Below are positions 60,041 to 64,000 of a stretch of 64,000 nt of DNA, one piece after another. The notes beneath the pieces were generated by a model, which was given only the letters and a program-made list of their open reading frames with translations, was not told the DNA's origin and made no database searches. The position numbers were made by a program, and so were the translations under genes. The first letter of the stretch is position 1, and the number at the start of each line of letters is the position of its first letter. Source of the stretch: JBLMZI01 sp050258755 (GTDB lineage Bacteria; Bacillota; Syntrophomonadia; Syntrophomonadales; DTU052); NCBI GenBank assembly GCA_050258755.1, contig JBLMZI010000005.1, positions 186,001-250,000 of the forward strand, in the 5' to 3' direction.

Positions 60041-60347
60041 TATCCTGCTGTTGATCCTTGGGATGCTGGTGGTCGTTGGCGGTCCGCGGGCTTTGCCGGC
60101 AGCTATATTAAGCCGGTTCGATATGCCGGAACGTCTCTTGGAGTGGCTTTCCTATATTGCACCGGCCGTACTTTCGGCCTTGCTGATTTTAAGTATTCTC
60201 GCGCCGGCCGGGAAGATCTGGTTTGGGATCGATAATCCTTATCTTATTGCGTTCCTGCCAAGCCTGTTCGTGGCGTTATGGACCCGGAATCTGTTTTTCA
60301 CGCTTGGGGCCGGCATGTTGGCAATGGCCGTGCTGCAGATGTTCTAA
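60030..60347 (+). CDS. azlD: Branched-chain amino acid exporter small subunit AzlD
   Basis: 105 aa, ATG within the end of azlC (11-base overlap). Three to four membrane segments; GGPRALPAAILSRFDMPERLLEWLSYIAPAVLSALL fits the AzlD pattern, and a Trp-Phe-rich end follows. Obligate partner of AzlC; together with the upstream hydrolase it forms a tightly overlapped three-gene unit. No leader element for amino acid control is visible. Confidence 0.88.
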   Translation: MRTDILLLILGMLVVVGGPRALPAAILSRFDMPERLLEWLSYIAPAVLSALLILSILAPAGKIWFGIDNPYLIAFLPSLFVALWTRNLFFTLGAGMLAMAVLQMF

Positions 60348-60374
60348 AAATGCAGTGATATGGAGGAATAATCG

Positions 60375-60827
60375 GTGACACGATGGTTCGCATTGGTTGC
60401 GTTACTGCTTGGTCTGGATCAAGCCGCCAAAGCGCTGGTTCAACACGACATGGCCCTGGGAGAATCAATTCCGCTGATCCCCGGGTTGTTTCACCTGACT
60501 TATGTGCAGAATCACGGGGCTGCCTTTGGCATTCTTCAGGGTTACGATGGTGTGTTTTTTTTGTGCGGGACTGCGGTGGCAGCCGCTGCGGTATGGTTTG
60601 GATTTAGATACCGGCAGCACGGTGCCCTCGTGAATACGCTGGCGCTGATCACAGCGGGGGCAATCGGCAACTTGATTGACCGGGCCCGGTTGGGGGCGGT
60701 GGTCGATTTCTTTGATTTTCGCATCTGGCCGGTCTTTAATTTGGCCGATTGCTGGATTGTCGTCGGTGCCGGTTTGCTGTTCTATTTCCTGGTGCTGCGC
60801 CAGCCGGTTGAGGAGGAATCACGATGA
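60375..60827 (+). CDS. lspA: Prolipoprotein signal peptidase LspA
   Basis: 150 aa, GTG with GGAGG upstream. Membrane aspartyl protease cleaving signal peptides of diacylglyceryl-modified prolipoproteins. Four hydrophobic segments; NHGAAFGILQG, GAIGNLIDRARLGAVVDFFDF and FNLADCW are the conserved boxes, with catalytic-type aspartates at D111 and D125. The stop overlaps the rluD start. Confidence 0.96.
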   Translation: MTRWFALVALLLGLDQAAKALVQHDMALGESIPLIPGLFHLTYVQNHGAAFGILQGYDGVFFLCGTAVAAAAVWFGFRYRQHGALVNTLALITAGAIGNLIDRARLGAVVDFFDFRIWPVFNLADCWIVVGAGLLFYFLVLRQPVEEESR

Positions 60828-61744
60828 ACGAACACTTCCTGCAGGTGACGGAAAACGAGGCCGGGCAGCGGGTGGATCATTTTGCCGCCATGATGATTCC
60901 GGAGCTTTCCAGAAGTATGGCGCTGGAGCTGATAAAGGCCGGACAGATTTCGATTGATGCTCAGCCGGTCAAACCCTCCCGCCGGGTGCTGGCCGGAGAA
61001 ACTGTGCGGGTAGAGATTCCCGCGCCGCGGGAAACCGGGCTGACTGCGGAAAACATCCCGGTTCCGGTCGTCTATGAGGACGAAGATGTCATTGTTGTGG
61101 ATAAGCCGAAGGGGATGGTGGTTCATCCGGCGCAGGGCAACTGGGACCACACGCTGGTCAATGCTTTGCTGTACCAGGTCGAAGACCTTTCAGGGATTAA
61201 CGGCGAACTGCGGCCCGGAATTGTGCACCGGCTGGACAAGGACACATCCGGCCTGCTGGTGGTCGCCAAAAATGATGCCGCCCACAGGGCTCTGGCCGAA
61301 CAGATCCAGGCACGAACCGCGGGCCGGGAGTATTTAGCCCTGGTGCATGGCGAACTGACTCATGCCCATGGGCGGGTGGAAGCGCCGATCGGGCGCAGCC
61401 CGAAAGACCGGAAAAAGATGGCCGTGGTCGCCGGCGGCAGACCTGCGGTGACCCATTACAACGTGGTTGAAGTATTCAAAGGATATACGCTGATCCGCTG
61501 CAAGCTTGAAACCGGCCGCACCCACCAAATTCGGGTTCATCTCCAATATTTGGGCTATCCGGTTGCGGGCGATCCGCTGTATGGCCCCAGAGGCAATCCG
61601 CTGCAACTCTCCGGGCAGGCCTTGCATGCCTGCCATCTTGAATTCATCCATCCGGTCACCGGTAGGGTGATGTCGTTTGATTCACAACTCCCGCCGGCGT
61701 TTTCTGACATTCTGGAACAGCTTCGGACCCGGGCTGGGGAATAA
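60824..61744 (+). CDS. rluD: RluA-family pseudouridine synthase (RluD-like)
   Basis: 306 aa, ATG overlapping the lspA stop, with GGAGGAATC upstream. N-terminal S4 RNA-binding domain (about 13-75, GQRVDHFAAMMIPELSRSMALELI), then the synthase domain with catalytic aspartate in HRLDKDTSGLLVVAKND and the C-terminal ETGRTHQIRVHLQYLGYPVAGDPLYG. Likely modifies 23S rRNA; the exact site is not decided. The lspA-rluD coupling is common in Bacillota. Confidence 0.94.
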   Translation: MNEHFLQVTENEAGQRVDHFAAMMIPELSRSMALELIKAGQISIDAQPVKPSRRVLAGETVRVEIPAPRETGLTAENIPVPVVYEDEDVIVVDKPKGMVVHPAQGNWDHTLVNALLYQVEDLSGINGELRPGIVHRLDKDTSGLLVVAKNDAAHRALAEQIQARTAGREYLALVHGELTHAHGRVEAPIGRSPKDRKKMAVVAGGRPAVTHYNVVEVFKGYTLIRCKLETGRTHQIRVHLQYLGYPVAGDPLYGPRGNPLQLSGQALHACHLEFIHPVTGRVMSFDSQLPPAFSDILEQLRTRAGE

Positions 61745-61921
61745 GACAAGCCATAGGTCCTCCCGATTATGCCGTACTTTGGCAGGAAATAGCACAAAAT
61801 GTGTCGAAATTATCAGAAAACCACTCCTTAGGAGGGTGAGGCCGCCGTTATCGGGGAACCCATTTTCAAGTTTCCCGAACTGGATGCGGTTTGGTTCGAC
61901 GGATTTCCGGAGGTATCGCTG

Positions 61922-64000
61922 ATGATACGAACGGTGCGTCAAAGCCTGGCGGATACATTTCGAACGTTAAGTCTTAAACAGCGCAACCTGTTAATCATCT
62001 GGGTGGTGGTACTGGTTTCGCTGTTGAGCACTTCCATGCTTTCCTATGCCTTTGCCCGTGCATTAATTAATGATGAAATCGACCGTCAGGCCCGGCGGCA
62101 GGTTGTCGGACTGGCGAAAGAGGTTGAAATCTTTCTCAATAACGACGGGTCAATCGCGGCCGGCCTGGCCCGGTTGGCAGAATCGCTGAACAACCGGATT
62201 ACCCGTGAACAGTATTATATCGTGCTGCGTAAATACGCCACTTTGAATGCGGATACGCTGGGATGCGGCGTCTGGTTTGAACCCTACCGGTACAATCCAA
62301 CTCAAAAATATGCTTCCGCATACATTTGGAAACACCACGGTCACCTCGAATCCGCGCCTTTCTATGAATCCGCCGAGTACGACTATCCGGCATGGATGTG
62401 GTACCGGATCGGGAAAAACACCCGCAAGCAGGTCGTCTTTAAAGAGCCTTATTTTGATCAATACACCAACATCATTATGGTGACGGGCAACGCCCCGTTT
62501 TACGATGCGAATGGCAAGCTTTTGGGCGTAACCACCGCTGATTTGGATATTACGGTTATTCGGCTCAAAGTACAGTCGCTGCGGTTTGGCAAGTACGGCT
62601 GGGCCTTTCTGATTGACCCGACCGGGAAAATGATTGCCACCGGCGGCAATGAGTTGGCCCTCAAGGGGACGATTACGAAAAGCCGGAATCAGTCGCTGGC
62701 CCTTTTGGGCCGTCAAATGCTGAAGCAGCCTTTCGGAATGGAAAGTTTCAACGGTGTGCACGGCAAAACCCGCGTTTATTTTGAAAGAATTGCGCCGACC
62801 GGATGGGTGCTCGGGATGGCGGTTCCGGAAACCGAGCTGTATGAACCGCTTAACCGGCTTGCGGTATACCTGGGATTGGTGGCTGTGGCCATGCTGCTGC
62901 TTGGGACGTGGATCAGTTCACGGGTGGCCCGGGCGGTTTCCGAGCCAATGCTGCAGCTCAGCGCCCAGGTGCAGGATCTGACCCTGATGCATTTGGGGGA
63001 AGAGGTCGACGACCGGGTGAACGGCGGAGCGCGGCGCGGAAACGAGATTGACCGCCTGGTGGACGATATTGATCGCCTGGCCCGAACCCTGGAGGTTTAT
63101 ATCGCTGATCGCAACCGGGCCGAGACTGCGCTGAAAATCTCCGAAGAAATGTACCGCGGCCTGGTCGAAAGCATCAACGAGGCGTTCTTTATCCTCACAC
63201 CGGATGGGATTCTCGAATTTATCAGCCCCTACATTCATGAGATTTCAGGATTTTATCCCTCCGAGCTGGAAGGCCGGCCGGTCAAGACCATGGCGATCCA
63301 GGGCGAACGTGATTTGGAACAGATGATTCGGGAGGCCAGCAAGAGCGGCGGCCGGGCGATTGAGCTTACACTGCGCACCCGGGCCGGAGAGTGGCGAAAC
63401 CTCCGGGTTGCTTTGCGGCAGTTGACTGGCGCCGAATATCAGGACAGGATTGCCGGGGTTCTGGTCGATGTAACCGAAGCAAAACGGCATGAAATCGTGA
63501 TGAACGAAATGCGTACCTATCTAAAAAACGTCATTGATTCCATGCCTTCAGCCATTATTGGCGTGGACACCAGTCTTCAAATCACCCAGTGGAACACCGA
63601 AGCCGAGACCATCACCGGCAAATCGGAAGCGCAGGTGCTGGGCCAGCCGGTTGACCAGGTCTATCCTGATCTTCGGATGCACCTTGAACTCATTCGGGCC
63701 GCAATCCGCGATAAAGAAGTTCAAAAGTGCGAACGGTGCATGGATCACGCAGCCGAAACCGTTCGGATGGTTGATATCGTGGTCTATCCGCTGGTCAGTG
63801 GGAAGTCGGAGCGCGGCGCCGTCATTCGGATCGACGATGCGACTGCCCGGACCCATATTGAAGAGATCATGATTCAGACGGAAAAGATGATTTCGATCGG
63901 GGGGCTGGCCGCCGGGATGGCACATGAAATCAACAACCCGGTCGGCGGCATCATGCTGGCGGCACAGAATGTTATCCGGCGGGTTTCCGAGGATCTCCCG
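61922..64000 (+). CDS. dCache sensor histidine kinase, 3' end outside window
   Basis: The frame is open from ATG 61922 (GGAGG 8 bases upstream) to the window end, 693 codons without a stop. Layout: a membrane helix (about 23-48), an extracytoplasmic dCache sensor domain (about 50-300, with GCGVWFEPYRYNP, YFDQYTNIIMVTGNAPFYD and GVTTADLDI), a second helix (about 317-335), a HAMP-like stretch, two PAS domains (about 400-520 and 535-650), and the start of HisKA with the phosphorylated His in GGLAAGMAHEINNPVGG (about 660-676). dCache domains bind small ligands outside the cell; the ligand is unknown. It is preceded by a 177-base gap after rluD. Confidence 0.88.
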   Translation, partial: MIRTVRQSLADTFRTLSLKQRNLLIIWVVVLVSLLSTSMLSYAFARALINDEIDRQARRQVVGLAKEVEIFLNNDGSIAAGLARLAESLNNRITREQYYIVLRKYATLNADTLGCGVWFEPYRYNPTQKYASAYIWKHHGHLESAPFYESAEYDYPAWMWYRIGKNTRKQVVFKEPYFDQYTNIIMVTGNAPFYDANGKLLGVTTADLDITVIRLKVQSLRFGKYGWAFLIDPTGKMIATGGNELALKGTITKSRNQSLALLGRQMLKQPFGMESFNGVHGKTRVYFERIAPTGWVLGMAVPETELYEPLNRLAVYLGLVAVAMLLLGTWISSRVARAVSEPMLQLSAQVQDLTLMHLGEEVDDRVNGGARRGNEIDRLVDDIDRLARTLEVYIADRNRAETALKISEEMYRGLVESINEAFFILTPDGILEFISPYIHEISGFYPSELEGRPVKTMAIQGERDLEQMIREASKSGGRAIELTLRTRAGEWRNLRVALRQLTGAEYQDRIAGVLVDVTEAKRHEIVMNEMRTYLKNVIDSMPSAIIGVDTSLQITQWNTEAETITGKSEAQVLGQPVDQVYPDLRMHLELIRAAIRDKEVQKCERCMDHAAETVRMVDIVVYPLVSGKSERGAVIRIDDATARTHIEEIMIQTEKMISIGGLAAGMAHEINNPVGGIMLAAQNVIRRVSEDLP

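Noticed and set aside
1..64000. Search for tRNA, rRNA, CRISPR, IS elements, prophage or defence genes
   Set aside because: No T-arm-like tRNA sequence in intergenic regions, no spaced repeats, and no transposase, integrase or restriction motifs were seen; the window is core chromosome.

Overview
The window is a stretch of core chromosome from a spore-forming, probably strictly anaerobic Bacillota (Clostridia-like; the Peptococcaceae/Desulfotomaculum side is a guess from gene order, and genus cannot be fixed). Reasons: the dcw cluster runs into ftsA-ftsZ-spoIIGA-sigE-sigG-spoIIR; MurE carries the DNPR motif of meso-diaminopimelate enzymes; the ribonucleotide reductase is the oxygen-sensitive class III type; the haem-pathway gene is the oxygen-independent HemZ type; two T-box leaders are present. 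I see no tRNA, rRNA, IS element, prophage or CRISPR. Nearly everything is on the + strand; only two genes (9871-10665 and 48584-49372) are on the - strand.

Layout. 1-9.8 kb: end of a glyoxalase-II-like hydrolase, a T-box-controlled aroF-pheA pair, hemZ, hisS-aspS, a likely 6S RNA, then a small ubiquitin-like protein, a phenylacetate-CoA-ligase-like enzyme and a double-ACT protein. 9.8-10.7 kb: a lone antisense gene for a secreted Lys/Pro/Ala-rich protein. 11-30 kb: the division/cell-wall cluster mraZ-rsmH-ftsL-spoVD-murE-murF-mraY-murD-ftsW-murG-murC-murA-ftsQ-DUF881-sbp-ftsA-ftsZ, with GTGG repeats in front of mraZ. 30.3-34.1 kb: spoIIGA, sigE, sigG, spoIIR and ylmC, the parts of the forespore-to-mother-cell signalling relay. 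34.2-37.3 kb: nrdR-nrdD-nrdG behind two NrdR boxes. 37.3-49.4 kb: pgeF, a PhoP-like regulator with a soluble kinase and a PAS-only protein, a membrane-fusion-like protein, then ylmE-sepF-proC-yggT-U32 peptidase-divIVA-yggU-nth and an antisense membrane PilZ protein. 49.6-56.1 kb: a crotonase, T-box-controlled ileS, an ACT/UPF0210 pair and a metal-site-less metallo-beta-lactamase-fold protein. 56.1-64 kb: DUF5665, a DksA/TraR-type zinc-finger protein, a glycosyltransferase, YjfB, an MBL hydrolase overlapping azlC-azlD, lspA-rluD, and the first 693 codons of a dCache sensor kinase cut by the window end.

How it fits together. Most of the window serves envelope growth: precursor synthesis (MurA, C, D, E, F, MraY, MurG), septum assembly (FtsZ, FtsA, SepF, FtsQ, FtsL, FtsW, SpoVD, DivIVA) and the switch to sporulation (SpoIIGA cleaves pro-SigE after the SpoIIR signal; SigG acts later in the forespore). 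No single new system stands out with certainty. The best second-look signals are: sigG, which appears to start at CUG behind an overlapping 15-codon upstream reading frame; a partly doubled T-box before aroF-pheA, whose PheA has lost several active-site residues; a PhoR-like kinase without any membrane sensor next to a four-PAS protein without output domain; and an MBL-fold protein in which almost every metal ligand is replaced.
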